Shown: positions 8,268-16,046 of the stretch, one piece after another
Layout: every line of letters starts with the position of its first letter
How positions within the stretch are numbered: the first letter of the stretch is position 1
NCBI GenBank assembly: GCA_026390695.1
Contig: JAPLFL010000089.1
Span: 50,274-114,273 of the forward strand
DNA length: 64,000 bases
DNA from: Candidatus Kapaibacterium sp.
Lineage (GTDB): Bacteria; Bacteroidota; Ignavibacteria; Kapaibacteriales; UBA2268
Reading direction: 5' to 3'
Translations under genes and position numbers: made by a program
The notes under the pieces: model-generated
Database searches by the model: none
Told to the model about the DNA's origin: nothing
Seen by the model: the letters and a program-made list of their open reading frames with translations, nothing else

Positions 8268-8477
8268 ATGAATGAAATAATTTTTTTAGTAGAGGAAGCG
8301 CTCGAAGGTGGCTATACCGCCAAAGCCCTTGATTATAGTATTTTAACCGAAGCTGATTCGGAATCTGAATTAAAAGCAAATATCAAAGATGCAGTACTCT
8401 GCCATTTTGAACCGGATGAAATGCCAAAATTAATCCATCTTCATTATGTTAAAGATGAAATCTTTGCTTTTGCATGA
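8268..8477 (+). CDS. hicB: HicB-like antitoxin (short form)
   Basis: From the ATG at 8268 the product has 69 residues: MNEIIFLVEEALEGGYTAKA, then LDYSILTEADSESELKANIK and a short C-terminus. This is the HicB/DUF1902-like partial RNase H fold: two strands, G-G-Y-x-A and an E-S-E-x-E-L helix. It lacks the C-terminal DNA-binding domain of longer HicB proteins. A GTG at 8238 would add ten residues, but a GGA sits eight bases before the ATG. It overlaps hicA by four bases (ATGA), the usual translational coupling. It should neutralise the HicA toxin. Confidence 0.8.
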   Translation: MNEIIFLVEEALEGGYTAKALDYSILTEADSESELKANIKDAVLCHFEPDEMPKLIHLHYVKDEIFAFA

Positions 8478-8710
8478 GAATACCACGAGACATATCGGGA
8501 AATGAACTTATTCAATACCTTTCAAAATATGGCTATTCAGCTACAAGGCAGACTGGAAGCCACATAAGGCTATCTACTAAAACAAATGGCGAACATCACA
8601 TCACTATTCCCAATCATAATCCAATAAAAATAGGAACTCTCAATTCAATTACAAATGATGTCTGTTCTCATTTAGAAATGGATAAATCTGAATTTTTTAA
8701 AAATCTATAA
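8474..8710 (+). CDS. hicA: HicA-type mRNA interferase toxin
   Basis: The 78-residue product has the YcfA/HicA double-stranded-RNA-binding-like fold: an N-terminal helix (GNELIQYLSKYGY), the signature RQTGSHIRL with the catalytic His30, and HHITIPNHNPIKIGTLNSI. HicA cleaves mRNA and stops growth when not bound by HicB. The gene order is antitoxin first. The pair lies between two direct repeats, suggesting acquisition as a cassette. Confidence 0.88.
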   Translation: MRIPRDISGNELIQYLSKYGYSATRQTGSHIRLSTKTNGEHHITIPNHNPIKIGTLNSITNDVCSHLEMDKSEFFKNL

Positions 8711-8727
8711 ATACAAGTTCAATGCAG

Positions 8728-8785
8728 AGCTGAAGGCCTGGTGCAGATTTTGAAGATGAGTTTGATAAAATAAATATGCTAATTA
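8728..8785 (+). repeat. Right direct repeat flanking hicBA
   Basis: This is an imperfect copy (52/58) of the 3' end of the T9SS cargo gene at 8177-8234. It sits 17 bases after the hicA stop and is not preceded by any sorting-domain sequence, so it is a remnant, not a gene. Confidence 0.85.
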
Positions 8786-8842
8786 CATTAATTTTACTTT
8801 GTAATCGTTTTAATATTAGAAATAAATTTATGGAGTTAATAA

Positions 8843-9040
8843 ATGCTAAATTCAAATCTCACTTTTCCTGACAAAGAAATATATAATCTTTTCAAATCAC
8901 AATCCGATGAAGTTCTCATTAATTTATTTGAAGAGCTGATGATAAAAAGCGATAAAGATATATCAGCAAGTTTAGAAGTATCCGAAAAATCTTTTATTGA
9001 ATGGGGTAATCCTGAGGACGAGATTTATAATCTCTTATAA
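8843..9040 (+). CDS. Small antitoxin-like protein
   Basis: The 65-residue product is acidic and helical and ends FIEWGNPEDEIYNLL. The W-x-N-P-E-D-(E/D)-I-Y ending is common in small chromosomal proteins paired with RelE/ParE-like toxins. A GGAG ribosome-binding site precedes the ATG at 8843. No toxin gene follows: recR starts 85 nt downstream. It may be an orphan antitoxin left after decay of a toxin, or an independent small protein. The assignment rests on the C-terminal motif only. Confidence 0.5.
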   Translation: MLNSNLTFPDKEIYNLFKSQSDEVLINLFEELMIKSDKDISASLEVSEKSFIEWGNPEDEIYNLL

Positions 9041-9125
9041 TATTTTTATTTTGCCAGATTATTTAATTTCACTCCTCATCTCACCGCTTCATCTTTACAA
9101 ACTTTATGAACTTTACAAACTAACT

Positions 9126-9722
9126 ATGGTTTATACTTCAGAATCAATCGAAAAAATGGTCGATCTTTTCGCCTCCCTTCCGACAATCGGCAGAAAGACA
9201 GCCCAGCGCATAACTTACCATTTACTCAGGCAGCAACCTGAACAATTAGATAAATTTTCGTCCGCATTTCAAGGACTGAAAATGAATATCAAATATTGCT
9301 CCGTCTGCTTTAATTATACCGAAACCGATCCTTGCCCTATTTGCTCTTCTCAGCGCCGTGACACGTCGATAATCTGCGTTGTCGAAGAACCCAATGATGT
9401 ACTGGCTATCGAGAAGACAAATGAATTTCGTGGCTCTTACCACGTTCTACATGGCATTTTAAATCCTCTCGAAGGTATTGGTATTGAAGATATAAAAATT
9501 AGAGAACTAATATCAAGACTGACTGAGGTTAAAGAAGTAATTTTAGCAATTAATCCTTCAGTCGAGGGTGAAGTAACGATTCAATATTTAGCTCGTCTTA
9601 TCAAACCATTAGAAGTAAAAATCACACGAATTGCACGTGGAATCCCTGTTGGTGCTTCTCTTGAATTCACCGACGAAGCCACTTTATCGAGAGCCATTGA
9701 AAGCAGGATTGAAGTTGGTTAA
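9126..9722 (+). CDS. recR: Recombination mediator RecR
   Basis: From the ATG at 9126 the product has 198 residues, the family norm. It has the helix-hairpin-helix region (LFASLPTIGRKTAQRITYHL, residues about 13-32), the four-cysteine zinc finger (CSVCFNYTETDPCPIC, about 58-73) and the Toprim domain starting ICVVEEPNDVLAIE, then HVLHGILNPLEGIG. An upstream in-frame start at 8997 would add 43 unrelated residues and overlap the small gene before it, so it is rejected. RecR with RecO loads RecA at gaps. It is the usual partner of ybaB, now separated from it by insertions. Confidence 0.95.
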   Translation: MVYTSESIEKMVDLFASLPTIGRKTAQRITYHLLRQQPEQLDKFSSAFQGLKMNIKYCSVCFNYTETDPCPICSSQRRDTSIICVVEEPNDVLAIEKTNEFRGSYHVLHGILNPLEGIGIEDIKIRELISRLTEVKEVILAINPSVEGEVTIQYLARLIKPLEVKITRIARGIPVGASLEFTDEATLSRAIESRIEVG

Positions 9723-9729
9723 AAATGGT

Positions 9730-10302
9730 TTAATCAATAAGTATTGAAGTTTTATCTGTGAATTTTGAATTTATCATTTTTATTTCTCCATTATTGATAT
9801 TCAATTCTAACTGCATCCACCCTATCTGTATTTCTTCTTTTTTATGAAGTTTAAATGCGAAATAATAGACTTTTAAATTTTTTGGTGCTAAAATTCTCCA
9901 TAAAGAATCAGTCCAGGCAAATGCCATAATATCGGCTGGATAGCCATACCAATTTAATGGATCTTCAACTAATGATGTGATAAGATCATTTTCTTGTAAA
10001 AAGAGATTCCCATCATAAGCTTTGTAAAGTATTTCATTTCCATTTACCGGAACGATTGATAAAATGCCCTCCATAAAAGATACCGGTTCATCGCAGGTTG
10101 CAAGGATTTTGTAAAAAGTCTTAAAATCGATTATGGAGTCATTATTAACATCAAATTGAACCTCAGGCGGAGTTTTTGGTGGGAAATATTCTTGATCTTG
10201 TTCACTTTTAACAATATTTCCATTATCTTTACAAGAGTTAAAACATGTTAGCGCCGCACTAAATGCCAAAATTATAAAGATTTTATTAATTTGAGACTTC
10301 AT
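9730..10302 (-). CDS. Lipoprotein of unknown function
   Basis: The 190-residue product has a lipoprotein signal peptide: a hydrophobic stretch (IFIILAFSAALTC) and a lipobox ending at Cys24 (FNSC-K). The mature part has no motif I recognise. A segment VNNDSIIDFKTF resembles an EF-hand-like or dockerin-like Asp/Asn loop (D-x-N-x-D-x-x-x-D) and might bind calcium. The gene lies 29 nt downstream of another small lipoprotein gene on the same strand, so both may form one unit and be placed in the outer membrane. Confidence 0.6.
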   Translation of the reverse strand: MKSQINKIFIILAFSAALTCFNSCKDNGNIVKSEQDQEYFPPKTPPEVQFDVNNDSIIDFKTFYKILATCDEPVSFMEGILSIVPVNGNEILYKAYDGNLFLQENDLITSLVEDPLNWYGYPADIMAFAWTDSLWRILAPKNLKVYYFAFKLHKKEEIQIGWMQLELNINNGEIKMINSKFTDKTSILID

Positions 10303-10331
10303 ATAATAAATTGATGAATTTTACAAATATA

Positions 10332-10772
10332 CTAATCCGGCTTGTAAATTATTCTTGAATAAACATAATAGAAATTATCGACGTAATTATCACTTAGAAT
10401 GAGTGAATCGCAGGATAATTTAATAATTACTTTTGGCATTGGAGTGGCTGGAAGAGTGAGCTGATTAAAAGTAATCACATCTATCAGTGAATCATCGAAA
10501 ATTGTCTTCTGTTTTAATATTTCAAATTTACCAGTAAAATTATTACCTGAATTAGTATAAGACATATAATCACCATTAGGATAGAAATTTATTACCTCGC
10601 TTTCATTTTGAGGAATTTTTCTATAAATATTTGCTATTCCACCATGAATATATTCAAGATTCCAATTTCCATAAATTTTACAATCTGAAGTATTTGGATT
10701 GGTCGGATTCTTCTTGCAGGAAACCGAGATTATTATTAACAAAATCGCGAAAAGTTTAACTATTTTTTTCAT
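10332..10772 (-). CDS. Small lipoprotein, lipocalin-like
   Basis: The 146-residue product starts MKKIVKLFAILLIIISVSC, a classic lipoprotein signal with Cys19, followed by a flexible Pro/Asn/Thr linker. The body begins IYGNWNLEYIHGG and later has INFYPNGDYMSY and FTGKFEIL. This G-x-W pattern followed by alternating beta-strands resembles the lipocalin-like (DUF4488/DUF5004-type) domains common in Bacteroidota lipoproteins. The ligand is unknown. Confidence 0.6.
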   Translation of the reverse strand: MKKIVKLFAILLIIISVSCKKNPTNPNTSDCKIYGNWNLEYIHGGIANIYRKIPQNESEVINFYPNGDYMSYTNSGNNFTGKFEILKQKTIFDDSLIDVITFNQLTLPATPMPKVIIKLSCDSLILSDNYVDNFYYVYSRIIYKPD

Positions 10773-10845
10773 AATAAATTACCGTTAATTATTATCAATC
10801 TATTTATAAATCTAACTATTTAATGAACTTGATAAACTAAATTGG

Positions 10846-12132
10846 CTATTTGGTCTTAAATCCAATCTTACTGATCTGTTTTAAATTTTTCGGATCAGTG
10901 TAATTGTACTGGTAAACTCCATCAACTCCAACTACTATTGCTGATAATCCAAGTGGAATAATATCCCCGAAATTCAATTCTGATACCCAACTCAATAAAC
11001 TTATACTCGAAGGATTTGTTACATCAAAAACTTTTAGGCCTGCTTCTCCGTCGCAAACAAACAGCGTATTGTTATCGTATCCAAGACCTGCAGGATTCTG
11101 CATGGGATATGCTTTCACAAGTTTAGGAGATGTGATATTGCTAATATCAACAATTGATAATTGGTTATTATTTCCGGCACAGCGGCTGTTGGAGCGAGTA
11201 GTTATATAAGCATATTTATCTGTGGCAACAACCGGATCGCAGGCACGGGCATGAGAGAAATTTGCTACAAATGTTGGATTCCATGGAGTTGAAATATCAT
11301 AAATGAACATGCCTGTCTGTGAGCCAATAAATAATTTATCTTTAACAGGATAAACAGTTTCTATACTCCAACCGATATTAGCTTTAGCCCAGATTCTCGG
11401 ATTACTTGTATTCGATATATCAATAACTTGTAAATTAGTATTATCAACGATATAAAGATAGGCTCCGACAATTGTGAAACGTTCGGTTGATCCACCAATA
11501 CCGGTCGCTCCCCCGCTTGAACTTGTACTTCTGCCACCACTGCCACTACTAACTCCATCTTTCGTGGAGCCACCATAAGTTCCATCAGTTGACACAGGGC
11601 TTGACCCGGCGCATTCATTATAAGTATAAGAATAAATAGTATCTTTTTCTACCCAATTAGTAACTATACCCAATTTAGGATCAACATAGCTATTATTCAT
11701 ATCGAGAAGATTCGGGAATACATTTTCTAAACGTTTTACAAATTTTGGTGCACTCGGATTGCTAATATCAAAAGCAACTAAATCAAGATAATTATCAGCA
11801 TACATAATATTATTTTTCACTGCAACATCCTGATTACCCGGAATTGCCACAAATGAAAGTTGCTGCGGATTTGCAGGATTCGAATTATCGAAAATATGCA
11901 CCCCGGTACCTTTATCAGTAATAAACAAATATTGACCATAAATATAAATTTTGCAAAAAATATTAATATCCTCAGCTCCCTGAGCCTTAACTCCATTGCG
12001 AATTTCATCCAATGTTTTATAAACCGGAACCCAAACTTTGCCTTTAGTGCTTATCGTTTTAGTAGAACAACAGGCGCTTACAAAGAATGCTGTGAAGATC
12101 ACAAGAACAAAGTAATAAGCTAATTTTTTCAT
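10846..12132 (-). CDS. LVIVD-repeat surface lipoprotein
   Basis: From the ATG at 12132 (preceded by GAGG) the product has 428 residues and begins MKKLAYYFVLVIFTAFFVSA with a lipobox at Cys21. An upstream start at 12177 would put 15 extra residues before the signal peptide. The mature protein has repeated LVIVD-type motifs: VHIFDNSNPANP, LVAFDISNPSAP, LQVIDISNTSNP, MFIYDISTPWNP, LSIVDISNITSP and LKVFDVTNPSS. These predict a beta-propeller exposed at the cell surface. A glycine/serine-rich insert (about residues 190-215, GGSTKDGVSSGSGGRS) interrupts the propeller. The role is unknown. Confidence 0.82.
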   Translation of the reverse strand: MKKLAYYFVLVIFTAFFVSACCSTKTISTKGKVWVPVYKTLDEIRNGVKAQGAEDINIFCKIYIYGQYLFITDKGTGVHIFDNSNPANPQQLSFVAIPGNQDVAVKNNIMYADNYLDLVAFDISNPSAPKFVKRLENVFPNLLDMNNSYVDPKLGIVTNWVEKDTIYSYTYNECAGSSPVSTDGTYGGSTKDGVSSGSGGRSTSSSGGATGIGGSTERFTIVGAYLYIVDNTNLQVIDISNTSNPRIWAKANIGWSIETVYPVKDKLFIGSQTGMFIYDISTPWNPTFVANFSHARACDPVVATDKYAYITTRSNSRCAGNNNQLSIVDISNITSPKLVKAYPMQNPAGLGYDNNTLFVCDGEAGLKVFDVTNPSSISLLSWVSELNFGDIIPLGLSAIVVGVDGVYQYNYTDPKNLKQISKIGFKTK

Positions 12133-12210
12133 TTTATCCTCAAAAGTATTTAATAATTTCATTTTATAGAATAACACATCACCTGAAAAAAAGTTGCAAT
12201 TTGTTAAAAG

Positions 12211-13404
12211 TTAATATTTATAAAAATGCTTAAATTCAAATTTCCCTGCTACTCTATATTTTAGGAAATATAATCCAACCGGAACTTGTCTTAAATTAAT
12301 CCATAAATTTGACAAAGTTCGGTCAATTGCTTGAAAAGAATAAATTTCATTTCCCAGATAATCGTATATTTGAATTTCATTAATATTATCTTCTGATTGT
12401 AAATAAATTTCATTCTGATAAAAACTAAATGAATCCTGCCTTAGAGGCTGTGTTTCAACATTTGTTAGAGTCGAATCAAAATATCTGTACCGCATATAAT
12501 TTTGCCAAGAATTAGCCACCCAAAGCTGTGAAATAAGTTCGTTAAGTTCTGAATTTTGATAATGAAATAATTGCCGGGATTGTTTCAGCCACTTATTATT
12601 AGAAAATTTGAAACAAGTGGAATCGGCAATTGAATTATCCGAATTATAAGAAAAGTTCACAGAGTCAGAACCATCCTTTGTAATCCCTTTTTGATCATTG
12701 CAAACGGTAGCAATTCTTCTTTTCAGTGAATCAAAGTAATTGTAGTAATAATGATTAAAAGCGGTATCAGGTGATTTAAAGTTCTCGGATATTGAAATGA
12801 GTAGCAAGCTATCGGAATTAAAATAAGTATAATTGAAAATATCGACCGCCAGCCAACTTTGTAAAATCTGATTAAAACAACTAATCACTATTGATTTAAG
12901 TAAAAATGGCTGTGAATCTATATAATTATATGTTTTTCTCTGAATATTTATCAGATCTGAATCAATCTCTTGTTGGTAAATCTCGCTTTGAATCCTATTA
13001 TTGGCAAAATTAACGATATAAATTTGATTATCATTAGAATTATCCGAAAATGAAATTTTTGTTATAAGCGAAGTATCCGTTTTAATTGAAATCATATTCC
13101 ATGAGGGTTTCCAGATATTATCAATAAAAATTTCAGCATATTTATTTGAATTGGTATCAGCATTCTGATAAAAAATCCGGTAAACATCTTCCCAGTTATA
13201 ATTCACTCCGAGATTGCTGTGCAAAAGAGAATATAATGTATTATCAGAGTAGGTCATAAGATCGCGGGAACTTATCTTCCAGCGAGTGCTTTCCCAAATT
13301 TCATTAACCCAGCTTATTGTTTTGGTCTGAGTGGAAAAAGAATAGTTTTGTGAAATTATAAAAATTAAAGATATTATATAAAGATATTTTAATTTCATTT
13401 TCAT
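12211..13404 (-). CDS. Secreted protein with T9SS-type C-terminal domain
   Basis: From the ATG at 13404 the product has 397 residues and starts with a signal peptide (MKMKLKYLYIISLIFIISQN). The middle is rich in aromatic residues and Y-N-Y-x-D-S repeats reminiscent of YD/RHS-like or DUF-type surface proteins, with no motif I can name. The last 70 residues (INEIQIYDYLGNEIYSF, then VPVGLYFLKYRV) match the fold of a Por secretion tail, although the usual YPNP start is replaced by a diverged segment. It is probably exported through the type IX system. A longer start at 13452 is in frame but would bury the signal peptide. Confidence 0.7.
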   Translation of the reverse strand: MKMKLKYLYIISLIFIISQNYSFSTQTKTISWVNEIWESTRWKISSRDLMTYSDNTLYSLLHSNLGVNYNWEDVYRIFYQNADTNSNKYAEIFIDNIWKPSWNMISIKTDTSLITKISFSDNSNDNQIYIVNFANNRIQSEIYQQEIDSDLINIQRKTYNYIDSQPFLLKSIVISCFNQILQSWLAVDIFNYTYFNSDSLLLISISENFKSPDTAFNHYYYNYFDSLKRRIATVCNDQKGITKDGSDSVNFSYNSDNSIADSTCFKFSNNKWLKQSRQLFHYQNSELNELISQLWVANSWQNYMRYRYFDSTLTNVETQPLRQDSFSFYQNEIYLQSEDNINEIQIYDYLGNEIYSFQAIDRTLSNLWINLRQVPVGLYFLKYRVAGKFEFKHFYKY

Positions 13405-13507
13405 ATTGGAACATTCATTTAATGAGGCAAATATCAAAAGAACCACTTCCAAAATAACTAAAAGTGGTTCTAAAGCATTCCATTACAATAGCACAATATA
13501 ATATTTC

Positions 13508-14635
13508 CTATAAAGTCTTATCGTAAAGCCTGTATTTCTTATAAACCTCACCGTGCATCGTAGCAGTTAGAGCCCTGTTCATCATTAAATTGTCTTCTAA
13601 AATCCAAGATGCTTCACCACGTAAAATACCACGTTTGGCTGCACGAGTACCGAATTCATAGTATAGAATAGCATCTAATCCAATGTTTCTGAATTCAGGT
13701 AATACTCCGAGAACAATAATTCTTGCAAGAGATATTTTCTTTTGCTTAGTCATCAACTGCCATAGTGCTCCTAATAGCCCACCTTTTTTATTATGGATCA
13801 GGCATTCGTTTATATCAGGCAGAGCCAGACCAAATCCAGCGACTTTACCTTTTACTTCGGCAATAATACATAAATTTGGATCGGCAATCTGTTTCAAATC
13901 CGCTGCTAAGAAATCAAATTCCTCATCAGTCATTTTCACAGCTCCCCAATTCTGCTGCCATGCTACATTATAGATATCACGAAGGGTTGCTACATCTTCT
14001 TTAAACTGTTTTTTATTTTTAAAATCAATACTGCGTATTTTAATCTGATAGCGTTCTCTTATCAGAGTCTGCATCCTGTCAGCCTTTTCAGAGAGATAAG
14101 TTTCATTCTTTAAATGATAAGCAAATAAATCTTTAGCTTTTGCATATCCTGCATTCTCAATTAACTTGCCATAATATTGGGGATTATATGTCATCAGAAT
14201 AACAGGTGGAGAGTCAAATCCTTCGATCAGAAGCCCAATTTCATCATTAATAGATGGATTCATTGGCCCCATGACCTTATCACAGCCATTTGCTTTTAGC
14301 CATTCTTCAGCAGTTATGAATAACTGGCTTGCTACTGATGAATCATCAATTGATTCAAAAAAACCGAAAAAACCGGTTTTATCATTATGTGTCTTGTTGT
14401 GATTATCATTTACAATTGCTGCTATCCGGCCTACAATCTTGGATTCCGATTCAGCAAGAAATAATTGCATTTTAGAATGAGCATAAAATGGATTTTTTTT
14501 CTTATCTAACAGCTTTAATCTGTCGGAAATTAATGGTGGCACGAAGTTAGGGTCATTCGTGTAAAAGTTCCACTGGCAGCGGATAAATTTTAATAAATCG
14601 CTCTTCAATAAGACCGGTCGGATATTAACTTGCAT
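13508..14635 (-). CDS. GNAT-fold acetyltransferase-like protein (YghO type)
   Basis: The 375-residue product belongs to the two-domain GNAT-like group seen in YghO: an N-terminal WNFYTNDPNFVPPLISDR segment, FLAESESKIVGRIAAIVND (acetyl-CoA domain start), GFFGFFESIDD, MGPMNPSINDEIGLL, and a C-terminal GNAT core with IIVLGVLPEFRNIGLDAILY. The V-L-P-E-x-R-x-x-G-x motif is the CoA pyrophosphate-binding loop. The substrate is not known. It is followed by 360 nt without a gene on its 5' side. Confidence 0.75.
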   Translation of the reverse strand: MQVNIRPVLLKSDLLKFIRCQWNFYTNDPNFVPPLISDRLKLLDKKKNPFYAHSKMQLFLAESESKIVGRIAAIVNDNHNKTHNDKTGFFGFFESIDDSSVASQLFITAEEWLKANGCDKVMGPMNPSINDEIGLLIEGFDSPPVILMTYNPQYYGKLIENAGYAKAKDLFAYHLKNETYLSEKADRMQTLIRERYQIKIRSIDFKNKKQFKEDVATLRDIYNVAWQQNWGAVKMTDEEFDFLAADLKQIADPNLCIIAEVKGKVAGFGLALPDINECLIHNKKGGLLGALWQLMTKQKKISLARIIVLGVLPEFRNIGLDAILYYEFGTRAAKRGILRGEASWILEDNLMMNRALTATMHGEVYKKYRLYDKTL

Positions 14636-14997
14636 AAATGTATTATATTTAATTAAACAGAAGTAATTTATATAAAATTAGCTAATTTATATCTAATTGC
14701 AAACTGTTTTAAAATTCTTATGAAGAATTAGCTTTACCTAAAATTATCTGTTGTTCTGTTATTATTATTTAATTCCGGATTCCTTTATTTCCAAAACTTC
14801 AATATTGCAGAGCTTTTACGGAAAATCGCGGATCAGAGCCACTTACCGAGCATCTATTATTTCAATACATGGTGAATTTGTAAGATTAACATATAGTCAA
14901 ACAAATATTACTTAGTTGATAATAACAATGAAAAACTACTACAGTCCGGTAATTTGGGAAATTTTCAGAATATCAAATCAACAGGTTAGTCACTAAT
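14636..14997. other. Intergenic region without a supported gene
   Basis: This 362-bp stretch holds only short open frames without start codons. One plus-strand frame (about 14768-14910) reads ...GKSRIRATYRASIISIHGEF and stops, and an overlapping frame reads ...LLRKIADQSHLPSIYYFNTW; either could be a decayed gene fragment, but neither is supported. I see no hairpin, repeat or RNA motif here. Confidence 0.5.
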
Positions 14998-16041
14998 CTA
15001 AAAATTTATCACTGCTTTTTCGACTTCAGTTAATATTTTTTTAATATTCTCTTCTAAATTACCACTGTAAATTCTGAGTCCGGCAGCATGGAAATGCCCA
15101 CCACCTGAAAATTTTGAAGCTATTTCACGAACAGAAATATTTGCTTTTGACCTAAGTGAACAGCGAAGTTCATCTCTGTCAGGAAGTTGAGTTATTAAAA
15201 TCCCTACTTCTACACCGTCAACCATCAGCGTTTTTTCGGCGAAATTCTCCACATCAGCCTCAATAGCTCCTGTTCTCGAAAACATTTCTCTGGTAATTAC
15301 AAATAGATTTACTCTATCATTAAAAAGTAATTTTGCATTTGCCATTGCCTCACCAAGAAGTGCCATAGCCGCAAAGCTCACAGTATTATAAATTCTGTCA
15401 TAGAGCATAACCGGATCAGCCCCACAATCAATAAGATGAGCCGCAATTCTGAATAGCGCCGCATCTGTGCGCTGAAAGCGGAAATTACCACTATCCGTCA
15501 TTATTGCTGTGTATAAAGATTCTGAAATCTGCTTTGATATTTTATTACCCTGAAATGAGCTGATTAATTTAAAAATAATCTCACCAGTAGAACTTGCATC
15601 GGTATCAATGATTTCGATATCTGCAAAGGATTTGGGTTCAAGATGATGATCAATTAGAACAATTTTGGCTTGGGAAGATTCGATTATTGAAGCCATCTCC
15701 CGTAGCCGAGATAAATCATTCAAATCAAGAATAAAAATTATATCGGCGCTCTCAATGAGCTTCCCGTGTTCCATTAAAGTAAAATGCAGTATATTTTCCG
15801 AACCTTCTAAGAAAGCATAAAGTTTAGGTGTTTCGGAATAATTAATAATCCAAACATCTTTATCGATTGATAAAAGAAAATGATAAAGAGCCAGAGCTGA
15901 TCCAATGGCATCTCCATCAGGATTAATATGGGTTGTAATAATTATCTTTTTTGAATCATCTAAAATTTGCTTTACTTTTTCAGATTTTTCAATTAACTCT
16001 AAAACGAATTTATCATTATTCATTAGATCAGTATCAGTCAT
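14998..16041 (-). CDS. nrnA: DHH/DHHA1 phosphoesterase, NrnA-type oligoribonuclease/pAp phosphatase
   Basis: The 347-residue product has the DHH motifs THINPDGDAIGSALAL (about residues 37-52), ILDLNDLSRL (about 107-116) and the namesake VLIDHHLEP (about 132-140), then DTDASSTGEI, and the DHHA1 motif GGGHFHAAG near the C-terminus. NrnA degrades 2- to 5-nt RNA and dephosphorylates 3'-phosphoadenosine 5'-phosphate in the cytoplasm using manganese. It starts 5 nt after the glgP stop, so the two are co-transcribed; the functional link is not obvious. Confidence 0.92.
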   Translation of the reverse strand: MTDTDLMNNDKFVLELIEKSEKVKQILDDSKKIIITTHINPDGDAIGSALALYHFLLSIDKDVWIINYSETPKLYAFLEGSENILHFTLMEHGKLIESADIIFILDLNDLSRLREMASIIESSQAKIVLIDHHLEPKSFADIEIIDTDASSTGEIIFKLISSFQGNKISKQISESLYTAIMTDSGNFRFQRTDAALFRIAAHLIDCGADPVMLYDRIYNTVSFAAMALLGEAMANAKLLFNDRVNLFVITREMFSRTGAIEADVENFAEKTLMVDGVEVGILITQLPDRDELRCSLRSKANISVREIASKFSGGGHFHAAGLRIYSGNLEENIKKILTEVEKAVINF

Positions 16042-16046
16042 ATTCT

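Noticed and set aside
8997..9125. N-terminal extension of RecR
   Set aside because: It overlaps the preceding small gene and has no similarity to RecR; the ATG at 9126 gives the family length.
14768..14910. Decayed gene fragment in the gap before nrnA
   Set aside because: Short overlapping frames read like protein but have no start codon and no recognised family.
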